Shown here: one piece after another, positions 31,977-41,257 of the stretch
Layout of the letters: every line of letters begins with the position of its first letter
How positions within the stretch are numbered: the stretch's first letter is position 1
Assembly: GCA_934667175.1 (NCBI GenBank)
Contig: CAKULN010000004.1
Location: forward strand, 1-64,000
Length of the DNA: 64,000 nucleotides
DNA from: an uncultured Bacteroidales bacterium
GTDB taxonomy: Bacteria > Bacteroidota > Bacteroidia > Bacteroidales > UBA932
Direction: 5' to 3'
The notes under the pieces: model-generated
Databases searched by the model: none
Told to the model about the DNA's origin: nothing
Seen by the model: the letters and a program-made list of their open reading frames with translations, nothing else
Position numbers and translations under genes: made by a program

Positions 31977-33647
31977 ATGCTTGAACAAGAACTGCGACAA
32001 TACCTTCTTCACGAATATCCACAGGAGAATGCGCAATGCGAGTGGAAAGAGTTCAAGAACTTGAAGAACTCTTTTTGTGGAGACGAGAAGGACGATGTCA
32101 TCTCGTACGTGTCTGCCATAGCCAATATGGAAGGAGGTAATCTTGTAATCGGTGTTCAAGATAAAACATTAAAAATTATAGGGACTGACACATATAATTA
32201 TGACCGCCAGAAAGCGATTCTGAGGTTGGGCGAACGTTGCGTTAACCTTTCTACAGAAAGGCTTGACATAGAAGAATTTATTACCGATGACACTGGGAAA
32301 AAGATATGGGTTATACACATCCCCAAGCACCGCCCGAAACTTCCTGTCTATGCCCACAATAAGGCTTGGCAACGCATAGAGGACTCTTTGATCGAACTTA
32401 CCCAAGAAAGACTGAATGCTATTCTTGAGGAGAATAGCCCGGCTTTTGACTGGTCCGCGGAGATTGTCCCCAATGCCACTTTGGACGACCTTGACGGCAA
32501 GGCTTTGGAAAAAGCTCGCAGTGAATATAAGACCATACATCCTCGATTGGCTGAAGAAGCAGACACTTGGAACGATATGGAATTGCTATGCCACGCTGGT
32601 GTGGCCATAAAAGGGAAACTAACACGTGCCGCAATCTTACTCTTGGGCAAAGAAACTGCCTGCCACTTGATCAGTCCTGCCGTGGCTTCCATCACCTGGG
32701 TGCTTATTGATGAACACAACGAGAAAATAGACTACGAACATTTCTCAATACCTTTCATCCTGACAGTCAATAAAGCACTGTCAAAGATCAGGAATCTTAA
32801 CCAACGCATACTGCCCGGAGGGACATTATTTCCTGACGTTGTCAAGCAATACGATGACTATAGTATCCGTGAAGTGCTTCACAATTGTATAGCTCATCAA
32901 GACTATACCATGCACGAACGTATCACCATGGTAGAAGAGCCCAATTCGATTACATTCTCCAATGGTGGTTTCTTCTTGCCAGGATCAGTCAAAAACGCAA
33001 TCGAGCAGAATGGGCCACAAAAGTTCTACAGGAACTATGCCCTATGCCAAGGGATGGTAAGTTTCAACATGATTGACACAATTGGAAGAGGAATACGTAA
33101 AGTGTTCACAGAGCAGCAAAAACGATTCTTTCCTATGCCTGATTTCCAGATTGATCAGGCAAAGAAAGAGGTCGTCGTAAAAATCTACGGCAAGACAATA
33201 AACGAAAAGTACTATCGATTGTTGAAAGCAAACCCAGATCTCTCGTTATCTGACTGTATAGCATTGGACATGGTGCAAAAGCACGAGATAATTGACAAGG
33301 AAACCACTTCTCGTTTAAGGAAGCGCCATCTCGTGGAAGGACGTTACCCAAAGTTATTCATATCTGAATATGTAGCAAAAACAGCTAACAATGACGAGCT
33401 AAAGACTGAATACATAAAGAACAGAAGTTTTAATGACAAACACTTCAAGGAAATGATAGTCTCATATTTACGTTCATTCGGTGGAGCCACAAAAGGCGAG
33501 CTGAACACGCTGCTGAGTTCGAAGTTATCTGATGTTTTGACTGACGAACAAAAAAATCGCAAAATCGGAAATCTACTATTGGCACTAAAGAAAAACGGGA
33601 CAATCAAACTAACCGAGGGCAAAAGATGGCTTTTAGTCGAACTTTAG
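31977..33647 (+). CDS. AlbA_2 (Schlafen-like) / HATPase_c_4 DNA-binding protein
   Basis: A 556-residue protein. The N-terminal AlbA_2 domain shows ENAQCEWKEFKNLKNSFCG and VSAIANMEGGNLVIGVQD (about 16-60). A central region leads to a GHKL/HATPase_c_4 module with YSIREVLHNCIAHQDY and ITFSNGGFFLPG (about 300-345), and a C-terminal winged-helix-like tail. The family, often annotated as RecG-related transcriptional regulators, is common in accessory and defence regions; its role is uncertain. Base composition is more A/T-rich than neighbours, with fewer biased codons, suggesting acquisition. A 16-bp string at its 3' end is repeated 98 bp downstream. Confidence 0.82.
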   Translation: MLEQELRQYLLHEYPQENAQCEWKEFKNLKNSFCGDEKDDVISYVSAIANMEGGNLVIGVQDKTLKIIGTDTYNYDRQKAILRLGERCVNLSTERLDIEEFITDDTGKKIWVIHIPKHRPKLPVYAHNKAWQRIEDSLIELTQERLNAILEENSPAFDWSAEIVPNATLDDLDGKALEKARSEYKTIHPRLAEEADTWNDMELLCHAGVAIKGKLTRAAILLLGKETACHLISPAVASITWVLIDEHNEKIDYEHFSIPFILTVNKALSKIRNLNQRILPGGTLFPDVVKQYDDYSIREVLHNCIAHQDYTMHERITMVEEPNSITFSNGGFFLPGSVKNAIEQNGPQKFYRNYALCQGMVSFNMIDTIGRGIRKVFTEQQKRFFPMPDFQIDQAKKEVVVKIYGKTINEKYYRLLKANPDLSLSDCIALDMVQKHEIIDKETTSRLRKRHLVEGRYPKLFISEYVAKTANNDELKTEYIKNRSFNDKHFKEMIVSYLRSFGGATKGELNTLLSSKLSDVLTDEQKNRKIGNLLLALKKNGTIKLTEGKRWLLVEL

Positions 33648-33757
33648 CTAAACTTTAACTAAACTTTAGTCGAAGTACAATAATAAAATCATAAAAACAT
33701 TAAGACAACTATCTAATTATTAAGCATCTACACTCAAGACAGCTTTTAGTCGAACTT
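33629..33757. repeat. 16-bp direct repeat at the AlbA_2 gene 3' end
   Basis: GCTTTTAGTCGAACTT occurs at 33629-33644 (covering the last codons) and 33742-33757; a partial third copy (CTTTAGTCGAAGT) lies at about 33660-33672. A palindrome CTTAACA-A-TGTTAAG follows at 33754-33768. The interval is A/T-rich and holds no gene. Confidence 0.6.
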
Positions 33758-33846
33758 AACAATGTTAAGTCAAACTATTTCCAAAACAAAGGAAGAAAAC
33801 ATTCATTCAACGATAAAGTAATATCTTCATATAACATTCACACACA

Positions 33847-35013
33847 ATGAAACGCAGAGATTTTCTCAGGACCGCGGGGCTGGCGACTGCCGGGAGCGGA
33901 CTTATCATCGGAACAGGGGGACTCATCACCGGATGCGCCGGCAAGGATGGAAGCGAGAATATTCCTAAACCTTACAAAGTTGGCGGCACGGCAAGGATGA
34001 AGTTGAGCTTCGAGCCGTATGAACTCAAACTTCGGCACACGTTCACCGTGGCTTCATATTCAAGAACCACCACTCCGGATGTGCAGGTGAAGATTGAATA
34101 TGACGGATTCACCGGCTATGGTGAGGCTTCGATGCCACCGTACCTCGGGCAGACCGTGGAGAGCGTCTGCAACTTCCTGAAAAAGGTCAATCTGGAGCAG
34201 TTCAGCGACCCGTTCCAGATTGATGACATTCTGACTTACGTGGATGGAATCAACGAGGGAGACTCCGCCGCCAAGGCAGCTGTGGACATCGCCTTGCACG
34301 ATCTTGTCGGGCAGCTGATGGGACAGCCTTGGTACAGGATCTGGGGGCTCAATGCCGCCAAGGCCCCGAACACCACGTTCACAATCGGAATCGACACTCC
34401 GGACGTGGTGCGCGAGAAGACGAAGGAATGCGCCGGACAGTTTAATATTCTTAAGGTTAAGGTAGGACTCGACAACGACAAGGAGATGATCGAGACCATC
34501 CGTGAGATCACCGACCTGCCGCTTGCCGTGGACGCCAACCAGGGTTGGAAAGACAAGGAAAAGGCTTTGGAGATGATCCACTGGCTGAAAGAGCATGGGG
34601 TCGTGATGGTGGAGCAGCCGATGCCGAAGGAGATGATGGACGAGAATGCATGGCTGACCGAGCGCAGCCCTCTTCCTACATTCGCGGACGAGGCCATCCA
34701 GCGCCTCGCTGACGTTCAGAGAGTCAAGGGTGCCTACACCGGCATAAACATCAAGTTGATGAAGTGCACAGGAATGCGCGAGGCATGGAAGATGCTGAAC
34801 TACGCCCGCGCTGAAGGGATGAAAGTGATGGTCGGCTGCATGACCGAGACATCCTGCGCTGTGACCGCTGCCGCACAGCTCTCCCCTGCCGTGGATTTCG
34901 CCGACCTTGACGGAAACCTTCTGATAGCCAACGACCGATTTGAGGGAATGACCGTTGTTGACGGGAGAATCACTCTTCCGGATCGTCCAGGTCTCGGACT
35001 CAAACTGCTGTAG
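33847..35013 (+). CDS. L-Ala-D/L-Glu epimerase-like enolase-superfamily lipoprotein
   Basis: A 388-residue enzyme with a twin-arginine signal (MKRRDFLRTAGLATAGSG) and lipobox LITGC, so it is probably a folded, Tat-exported lipoprotein. The enolase-superfamily active site is complete: KxK in ILKVKVGLD (about 200-208), Asp in LAVDANQGW, Glu in VVMVEQPM, Asp in FADEAI, and Lys in GINIKLMKC. It should interconvert L-Ala-L-Glu and L-Ala-D-Glu from murein peptides; other dipeptide epimerases share this architecture. The next gene, a transglutaminase-like peptidase, starts 2 bp after its stop, which fits joint breakdown of peptidoglycan peptides. Confidence 0.88.
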   Translation: MKRRDFLRTAGLATAGSGLIIGTGGLITGCAGKDGSENIPKPYKVGGTARMKLSFEPYELKLRHTFTVASYSRTTTPDVQVKIEYDGFTGYGEASMPPYLGQTVESVCNFLKKVNLEQFSDPFQIDDILTYVDGINEGDSAAKAAVDIALHDLVGQLMGQPWYRIWGLNAAKAPNTTFTIGIDTPDVVREKTKECAGQFNILKVKVGLDNDKEMIETIREITDLPLAVDANQGWKDKEKALEMIHWLKEHGVVMVEQPMPKEMMDENAWLTERSPLPTFADEAIQRLADVQRVKGAYTGINIKLMKCTGMREAWKMLNYARAEGMKVMVGCMTETSCAVTAAAQLSPAVDFADLDGNLLIANDRFEGMTVVDGRITLPDRPGLGLKLL

Positions 35014-35015
35014 TC

Positions 35016-36416
35016 ATGGCAATGAAAAGAAAAGAGATAGTACTTTGGACGCTGGTGGCGATCGCGCTGGCGGCGAACATCTGGCTGCCAAGGCAGATGA
35101 GCTACAAATATTCTTGGGACAAGGATCTGGCGCAAAGGTTGGCGACGGAATTCTGCGCCACAAGGGAGGATGTGAAGGAATATATTCAGAAATACATTCC
35201 TGATGTCACTGAGGAGCAGATCGACAAGTGGACCGCTTCCGGGGAATTGGAATCGATGCAGATCGGGAAACGTACGATGTATTTCACCGCCGCGGCCCGC
35301 AACCTGTTCAGGATCAATCCGGAGTTGGCTGCCATAAAGGCTGCGGCAGACACCAAAGATCAGGATCTGTCAAAGAGTGGAACTTCCTTGACTGGGCACG
35401 AAGCCATTGACGCTGTGACAATTCCTCAGATCAAAAAGCAGGTGCAGGAGAACATCGCATCAGGAAAGGAGAATCCGTATTTCGCCTTGCCGAAGAGGAT
35501 GAGGGTGACATTCACCCTCTCGGTCCACGCCAACACGTTGCGGCCAGGCCAGACCCTCCGTTGCTGGCTGCCGCTTCCTCGTCAAGACGTTCCCCGTCAG
35601 ACCGATTTCAAATTCATCGAGGCCGGAGTCAATGGCGTGACGTACCCGATTGAGAAACTGACGTTCTCTGAGCCATGGCACCCACACAGCAGCGTCTACA
35701 TGGAGGCCAAGACCGTCAAGAACAAACCTACCGTCTTCCACGAGGTCTTTGAATATACCTCCTGCGGCGAGTGGCATCCCATTGATTCATCCAAAGTGTT
35801 GGCTTACAACACTTCCAGCCCAGAATACAAGGAATATACAGCCGAGTGCGAGCAGCACGTGATCTTCACTGAAAAGATCAAGGCCGCTACCGATTCAGTC
35901 ACAGCCGGCATCGGGAATCCTTACCTTCAGGCCAAGGCAATCTACACGTGGATCGACAAGACATTCCCGTGGGCATCGGCCAGAGACTATTCCACAATCG
36001 AGAATATTCCTGAATATGTCCTGACGAACCGCCACGGAGACTGTGGTCAGGTGACACTGCTCTTCATCACGATGTGCCGCTACAAAGGCATCCCGGCCAG
36101 ATGGCAGAGCGGCCTGATGATGCATCCGGGTGCGAGCAACCTGCATGACTGGGGCGAGGTCTATTTCGAAGGCTACGGCTGGGTTCCAGTCGATCAGAGT
36201 TTCGGCATCACCTCCTACGGTGGGGATTTCTTCTTCGGAGGAATAGAGCCTTTCAGGATGATTGTCAATTCGGATTTCGGAGGCAATCTCGACCCAGAAA
36301 AGAAATACCCTCGCAGCGACACCGTCGATTTCCAACGTGGAGAGGTCGAGTGGGACAAAGGGAACTTATATTTCACCCAATGGGACTACGATTTCAAGAT
36401 CGAGTACCTTGACTAA
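35016..36416 (+). CDS. exported transglutaminase-like cysteine peptidase
   Basis: A 466-residue protein with an N-terminal signal anchor (KEIVLWTLVAIALAANIWL). The transglutaminase core is in the C-terminal third: catalytic Cys in NRHGDCGQVTLLF (about 344-356), His in NLHDWGEVYFEGYGW, Asp in VPVDQSFG. Such proteins hydrolyse peptide or isopeptide bonds, often in cell-wall peptides. It is coupled to the dipeptide epimerase gene (2-bp gap), which supports a role in murein peptide processing in the periplasm. An internal ATG two codons downstream is an alternative start. Confidence 0.85.
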   Translation: MAMKRKEIVLWTLVAIALAANIWLPRQMSYKYSWDKDLAQRLATEFCATREDVKEYIQKYIPDVTEEQIDKWTASGELESMQIGKRTMYFTAAARNLFRINPELAAIKAAADTKDQDLSKSGTSLTGHEAIDAVTIPQIKKQVQENIASGKENPYFALPKRMRVTFTLSVHANTLRPGQTLRCWLPLPRQDVPRQTDFKFIEAGVNGVTYPIEKLTFSEPWHPHSSVYMEAKTVKNKPTVFHEVFEYTSCGEWHPIDSSKVLAYNTSSPEYKEYTAECEQHVIFTEKIKAATDSVTAGIGNPYLQAKAIYTWIDKTFPWASARDYSTIENIPEYVLTNRHGDCGQVTLLFITMCRYKGIPARWQSGLMMHPGASNLHDWGEVYFEGYGWVPVDQSFGITSYGGDFFFGGIEPFRMIVNSDFGGNLDPEKKYPRSDTVDFQRGEVEWDKGNLYFTQWDYDFKIEYLD

Positions 36417-36440
36417 TGCTTAATTAAATCACAATCTGTC

Positions 36441-36465
36441 GGGCACTTCGACAAGCTCAGTGTCC
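36441..36465. repeat. single REP-like element
   Basis: A 25-bp palindrome with GGGCACT/AGTGTCC arms (one G-T pair) and the usual core, between the transglutaminase gene and a long terminator hairpin. Confidence 0.85.
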
Positions 36466-36498
36466 GGCAGATACGGAACAAAACTCCTGTCAAGAACA

Positions 36499-36566
36499 AG
36501 ACAATAGAAAACCCCTTCCCGAATTTTTGTAACGTGAAAAATTCGGGAAGGGGTTTTCTATTGTCT
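36499..36566. terminator. long perfect hairpin between convergent genes
   Basis: Perfect 30-bp arms (36499-36528 with 36537-36566) and an 8-nt loop GTAACGTG. The stem includes GAAAACCCCTTCCCGAA. It lies between the ends of the transglutaminase and htpG genes and can work as a bidirectional terminator, though the stem is unusually long. Confidence 0.8.
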
Positions 36567-36653
36567 CTTCACCCTGCTGCAAACAGGATGTCTTCATATC
36601 CAACCCGCCGACGGAATATCACAGAATGGCGGGAACGGACATATTCATTGACA

Positions 36654-38657
36654 CTACTTGCGGCAGGCGTCGGCGATGACTTTCTCGCTGCGGGCGATGA
36701 AGTCGGAGAGGGCCTTGCCTTTGAGAAGGCCGTTGGAAAGGAGGGCGAGGTCGATCACCTGCTTGAGGATGTCGTTGCCGGTGGCATATTCATCAACCAC
36801 CGCCTGATGGGCATCCTTGATGGCCTGACGCTCGTCGTTGATTTTCTTCTTCTCGTCTTCGGAAGCGTCCTTGCCAGGCTCGGCAGGAAGTTCCTGCATC
36901 GGGGTGATCTTGGACTTCGCCTCAGTGACGATTCCGGCCATGACAGGATTCTCAAGGTTGACTGTAATGTTGAACGACTCCGGCATATTCCCGTAGAAGT
37001 TCATTCCACCGCCCATCGCGCTCATCTCGCGGTAACGCCTCATGAACTCGTTGCGGGTGATGATCACCGGAGCGGCGTTCTCGCCGAGGTTGTCGGCCTC
37101 CACGAAGTAGTCGTTGCCCTTCGGCAGGACGGCCTTGAACATCGCGCTGAGGTCATCCTTGTCGGCCTGTGCCATTTCCGGCTTTACCTTCTCGCTCTTA
37201 GGAATGAGGTTGTCGATGGTGTCAGAATCCACGCGGGCGAACCTTGTGTCAGAAATCTTCTGCTCCAGCAGGTTGACATAGTGAGCATCAAGCTCGCAGT
37301 CCATCAGGAGGACATCGTAGCCTTTGTTTTTGGCCGCCTCGATGAAAGCGTACTGCTCGTCGGTGTCGGTGGCGTAGAGGTAAACGACCTTCTTGTCCTT
37401 GTCGGTCTGGTTCTCGGCGACGGCCTTGCGGTAGTCCTCAAGAGAGAAATATTTGCCGTCAGTGTTCTTGAATAGGGCGAACTTAAGAGCCCTCTCGCAG
37501 AACTTCTCGTCGGAGAGCATGCCATATTCAATGAACAACTTGAGGTTGTCCCACTTCTTCTCCCAGGCGTCGCGCTCATTCTTGAAGATTTCCTCAAGCC
37601 TGTCAGCGACCTTCTTGGTGATGTAGGTCGAGATCTTCTTGACATTCTCGTCGGCCTGCAGATAGCTTCTGGAGACATTCAGAGGGATGTCCGGGGAGTC
37701 GATGACACCGTGAAGGAGTGTCAGGAAGTCAGGAACTATGTTGTCCACGTGATCCGTTACGAACATCTGGTTGCAGTAGAGCTGGATGTTGTTCTTCTCG
37801 ATCGCCATCCTATCCTTGATCTTCGGGAAGTAGAGTATGCCGGTCAGATTGAACGGATAATCCACATTCAGATGGATGTAGAACAGAGGGTCTTCCTTCA
37901 TCGGGTAGAGATCCCTGTAGAACTTCATGTAGTCCTCTTCCTTAAGTTCGGAAGGCTTGCGAGTCCAGAGTGGTTCGATCTTGTTGATGACGTTGTCCTT
38001 GTCGGTGTCGACATATTTGCCGTCCTTCCACTCCTGCTCCTTGCCGAAGACAACCGGAACAGGCATAAACTTGCAGTACTTGTCCAGAAGCTGCTGGATC
38101 TTGCCCTTGGTGCCATAGTCCTTGGCGGCCTCGTCGTCGAGATAAAGGGTGATTACAGTGCCCCTCTCGTTCTTGTCGCAAGGCCCCATTTCGAACTCCG
38201 GATTGCCTTCACAGCTCCAGATCACACCTTCAGCACCGTCTTTCCATGAAAGGGACTCGATTGTCACCTTCTTGGCTACCATGAAAGCAGAGTAGAAGCC
38301 CAGTCCGAAATGGCCGATGATGTTCTGGTCCTTGTACTTCTGGAGGAACTCTCCGGCTGAGGAGAACGCGATCTGGTTGATGTACTTGTCAATCTCCTCA
38401 TCAGTCATACCGATACCGTTATCAATGATTCTCAGTGTCTTGGCCTTCTCGTCAAGCTCAACACGCACCTTGAGGTCGCCCAGCTCGCCCTTGAAGTCAC
38501 CGTTCGAGGCGATCGCCTTCATCTTCTGCGAAGCGTCCACCGCGTTCGCGACCAGTTCCCTCAGGAATATCTCGTGATCCGAATAGAGGAATTGCTTGAT
38601 GACCGGGAATATGTTCTCGGTCGTCACTCCAATCTGTCCTTTGTTTTTTGTTGCCAT
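36654..38657 (-). CDS. htpG: molecular chaperone HtpG (Hsp90)
   Basis: A 667-residue Hsp90. The N-terminal GHKL ATPase domain has RELVANAVDAS (about 34-44), RIIDNGIGMT (about 76-85) and GHFGLGFYSAF. The middle domain has PLNVSRSYLQ, and the C-terminal dimerisation domain is present but lacks the eukaryotic MEEVD end. It folds and stabilises client proteins in the cytoplasm under stress. Length is slightly above the 620-residue E. coli protein; extra charged residues near 600-635 (PGKDASEDEKKKINDE) account for much of that. Confidence 0.97.
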   Translation of the reverse strand: MATKNKGQIGVTTENIFPVIKQFLYSDHEIFLRELVANAVDASQKMKAIASNGDFKGELGDLKVRVELDEKAKTLRIIDNGIGMTDEEIDKYINQIAFSSAGEFLQKYKDQNIIGHFGLGFYSAFMVAKKVTIESLSWKDGAEGVIWSCEGNPEFEMGPCDKNERGTVITLYLDDEAAKDYGTKGKIQQLLDKYCKFMPVPVVFGKEQEWKDGKYVDTDKDNVINKIEPLWTRKPSELKEEDYMKFYRDLYPMKEDPLFYIHLNVDYPFNLTGILYFPKIKDRMAIEKNNIQLYCNQMFVTDHVDNIVPDFLTLLHGVIDSPDIPLNVSRSYLQADENVKKISTYITKKVADRLEEIFKNERDAWEKKWDNLKLFIEYGMLSDEKFCERALKFALFKNTDGKYFSLEDYRKAVAENQTDKDKKVVYLYATDTDEQYAFIEAAKNKGYDVLLMDCELDAHYVNLLEQKISDTRFARVDSDTIDNLIPKSEKVKPEMAQADKDDLSAMFKAVLPKGNDYFVEADNLGENAAPVIITRNEFMRRYREMSAMGGGMNFYGNMPESFNITVNLENPVMAGIVTEAKSKITPMQELPAEPGKDASEDEKKKINDERQAIKDAHQAVVDEYATGNDILKQVIDLALLSNGLLKGKALSDFIARSEKVIADACRK

Positions 38658-38768
38658 AATATCTTTTCCTTTTATAATTTACGAATATATTCATTCAGCC
38701 CCATCTTCTGACGAGACCGATTAGCGGATAGTCAAAATATGTTCCAATGCAGGACGACTGACAATTTG

Positions 38769-38939
38769 TCACTTCGCATCCTTCAAGAACCTCCACAAGG
38801 TGTTTCTATCCACTTTACAGATCTTGGCAATCTTACGTTGGGACATTCCCACGGCCATCAATTCCGCGATCAAGGCTCTTTTACTGTACAGTTTACGAGT
38901 CTGCTTGTCACTGCTAACCCGAATGTAACCGTAATTCAT
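38769..38939 (-). pseudogene. internally deleted serine recombinase remnant
   Basis: A frame of 56 codons reading MNYGYIRVSSDKQTRKLYS and then a resolvase-type helix-turn-helix ending IAKICKVDRNTLWRFLKDAK. The first 14 residues match the N terminus of serine resolvases, with the catalytic Ser in YIRVSS, and the last 35 match their C-terminal HTH. About 130 residues of catalytic domain are missing, joined in frame. It may be a dead relic or a mini DNA-binding protein. A start five codons upstream (38954) is possible. Confidence 0.7.
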
Positions 38940-39116
38940 AGTTCTCTGTCTCATCTTTCCTTTCGCTTCTCACGCACCGGAATCCCACGCCCAGGGAAAG
39001 AAAACCGAAGCCGTTCCGATGCACGGTTTAAAGATAGGAAATGTCCCCAACAATTCCAAAACTAACAAGTGACGATTTGTGACGATGTGATGAATATATA
39101 ATAATAGTCTCAGTTT

Positions 39117-39324
39117 GATGCACGATAGTGCCAATTAACACCCTTCGGCAGCATTTATGACTCTTTTTGATGCCCGATGGTGCAGATTGGCGCCCTACGG
39201 TAGCATTTATAGCTCTTTTTGTCGCTCGATAGTGCCGATTGGCGCTCTACGGCAGCATTTATGACTCTTTTTGACGCCCGACGGTGCAGATTGGCGCCCT
39301 ACGAAAACATCTATGCCTTTAATT
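39117..39324. repeat. four tandem 52-bp repeats
   Basis: Units at 39117-39168, 39169-39220, 39221-39272 and 39273-39324. Each runs GATGCxCGATxGTGC, then ATTGGCGCCCTACGG, then CAGCATTTATGACTCTTTTT with scattered substitutions; the fourth is most diverged. There is no conserved-repeat/unique-spacer partition, so it is a minisatellite rather than CRISPR. Confidence 0.9.
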
Positions 39325-39353
39325 GATGCCGAACTAAAACAATGACACAAAAG

Positions 39354-39379
39354 GAGCGAATAAGTTCTGCCGAGAATAG
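39354..39379. repeat. 26-bp direct repeat, left copy
   Basis: GAGCGAATAAGTTCTGCC and following bases match 41442-41467 at 24 of 26 positions, with a common CGCAGCC 11-12 bp further on. The pair encloses the methylase fragment and the DUF234-type ATPase gene. Confidence 0.75.
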
Positions 39380-39402
39380 GAAAATTTTCGCAGCCGAAAA
39401 TC

Positions 39403-39828
39403 GTGTGGATCGAATTGACTGATGAATCAAAATTTGCATTGTCAACAGATGGGGTTATTCCTCTTAACACGGTGTTCTTTATGATTGGGGAACACATCAA
39501 ATATCTGCTTGCGGTCATTAACTCTTCTTTGATTCACTGGTATTTCCAACACACTCTCGGATCCACCTCGGGTGTCGGGACGAACCGTTGGCTGAAATAC
39601 ACGGTTGAATGTATTCCGGTTCCGTTAATTCAAGATGATACGGAATGGGAAACATTAGTCGATGATATTCAAGAATATAAGCGCGATTCTAAGGAGACCC
39701 GTGACCTTGAAGACACCATTGACAAAAAAGGATTCGCGCGTAGGTCAAGACTTTCCTCTGCACGAATCCGTAGTAGAATATCTATCCTAAATTATTTTTA
39801 CGATAAATTAGTGCCTAATATTCAGTAG
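39403..39828 (+). pseudogene. C-terminal fragment of a restriction-modification methylase
   Basis: About 142 codons resembling the TaqI-like C-terminal specificity region of Type IIG/Eco57I-type methylases: PKIVWIELTDESKFAL, LNTVFFMIGEHIKYLLAVIN, SSLIHWYFQHTLG, GVGTNRWLKYTVECIPVP, and a late coiled stretch ending NYFYDKL. Homology extends about 13 codons upstream of the formal GTG start to an in-frame stop at 39361. The catalytic NPPY domain is absent, so this is a truncated relic of a lost restriction-modification gene. Confidence 0.75.
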
Positions 39829-39884
39829 CATTATTTATCATTGCGAATGATAGGATCGTTTTCGAAGAATCCAATCACTATATC

Positions 39885-41237
39885 TTACATATCCTCCAAT
39901 GAAAGGCACCTCACAATCATTTTGTACCGTCTGATCCGCTTTTCTTTCTGGGTGAAAAAACGGACTTTCTCATCCATCGTTTCTTTGTTGAATTTTTCAG
40001 GATTGCGTTTGACTTCAATGATTTCGATGTTTTTGTTATCGGAACCGACAGCGACAATGTCAATCTCACACTGCTGGTGGTTGCCTTTGGAATCAATATA
40101 TCCTTTAGAATCCCACCAACTTCCGATCGCACGATATTTCATTTCTTCCATCATCTTGGCTTTGAAATACCGTTCGAGAGTGTCTCCGGTATAGGTCGCA
40201 TAGTCATCTGACATCACTTTGGCCAATAGAGGATACTGCCCTATCTCTATCATCATCTGATTCTTCTCAATGTAGCGGAACCAGAATCGCAAAAAGACAT
40301 CGCTGATTTCGTAGCGAACTGTCTGCGATTTGCTCCCAGCCCACATAGGGCGTTTTTTCCCTATGAGATTGTATGTGTCCTCAAGTTTCGACAACTGTCC
40401 CCCTATACTTTTTGAGCCAAGGTATGTGGCGATTTCAGCCTGAGTGTTGTAACCTTCAGAGATGGCCTCTAAGATTGAGAAATATGTCCCATACTTCCTG
40501 CCGAACTCTTGAATAAGTAATTTGCGGCCTTCCTCAATGAACGGTGAGTCCGGTTTACAAATATATCCGATCATTCTCTCTTTGGTCAGTGCCTCTGCAT
40601 CAACAAAGAGTTCAATGTATTTCGGAACTCCGCCAGTGTATGCGTAAAGCGCAAGAAGATCGTCATTTGTGTACTCTGGGGCATATTCATTCATCACCTC
40701 TTTGAGAACCGAAGGTGCGAAAGGATGCAATTTGATGGTATGGTCGTCCCTTCCGTACAACGGTTCTTTCTTATCTTTGAATAGTTTGGTCATCAGCGAA
40801 TATATGGAACCACTCACTACAAGGTTGACATTGGTCCTCAGGCGAAACTGATCCCAATAATTCTGAATGTCGGAGAATATGGAAGGATTGACCTCGCTGA
40901 AATTTTGAAACTCGTCTATTACAAGCGTGAACTTCCGATGCTCGCCAGCCTGCATCAGAATAGCGAACAGATCCTTGAATGAAATGATTCCATCGGGGAT
41001 AAAAAAACCAAGTTTAGCTCGTATCTCACTGGTGAATTCCGCGCAGAGCACAGCCTCGTTTTTCTTTCCGACAAAAAAATACAAGTACTCCTCCTCGGAC
41101 ATAGATTTGTCTATCAAGGTGGTCTTTCCGATTCTTCGTCTTCCTGTGACAACCGTCAGCATTGAGTGGTCCTCGTAAGAGCGTTCCCTCATCTCACGCA
41201 GTTGCGCCAATTGTTCCGTCCTATCAAAGAATTTCAT
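39885..41237 (-). CDS. DUF234-type AAA ATPase with PDDEXK-like tail
   Basis: A 450-residue protein with Walker A VVTGRRRIGKTTLIDKS (about 29-45) and Walker B FTLVIDEFQNF (about 108-118). A winged-helix region (YNTQAEIATYLGSKSIGGQLSKLEDTYNLI) follows, and a C-terminal DUF234 nuclease-like fold with CEIDIVAVGSDNKNIEIIEVKR (D...E-x-K). These ATPases occur widely in archaea and Bacteroidota as lone accessory genes; biological role not established. It is enclosed by 26-bp direct repeats with the methylase fragment, in an A/T-rich island. A palindrome CCGTAAA-A-TTTACGG lies in its leader (41258-41272). Confidence 0.88.
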   Translation of the reverse strand: MKFFDRTEQLAQLREMRERSYEDHSMLTVVTGRRRIGKTTLIDKSMSEEEYLYFFVGKKNEAVLCAEFTSEIRAKLGFFIPDGIISFKDLFAILMQAGEHRKFTLVIDEFQNFSEVNPSIFSDIQNYWDQFRLRTNVNLVVSGSIYSLMTKLFKDKKEPLYGRDDHTIKLHPFAPSVLKEVMNEYAPEYTNDDLLALYAYTGGVPKYIELFVDAEALTKERMIGYICKPDSPFIEEGRKLLIQEFGRKYGTYFSILEAISEGYNTQAEIATYLGSKSIGGQLSKLEDTYNLIGKKRPMWAGSKSQTVRYEISDVFLRFWFRYIEKNQMMIEIGQYPLLAKVMSDDYATYTGDTLERYFKAKMMEEMKYRAIGSWWDSKGYIDSKGNHQQCEIDIVAVGSDNKNIEIIEVKRNPEKFNKETMDEKVRFFTQKEKRIRRYKMIVRCLSLEDM

Positions 41238-41257
41238 ATTCCTATATTTTTTATGAC

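Noticed and set aside
39117-39324. CRISPR array
   Set aside because: The units are similar along their whole 52-bp length with no constant repeat and unique spacer division, and no cas gene is near.
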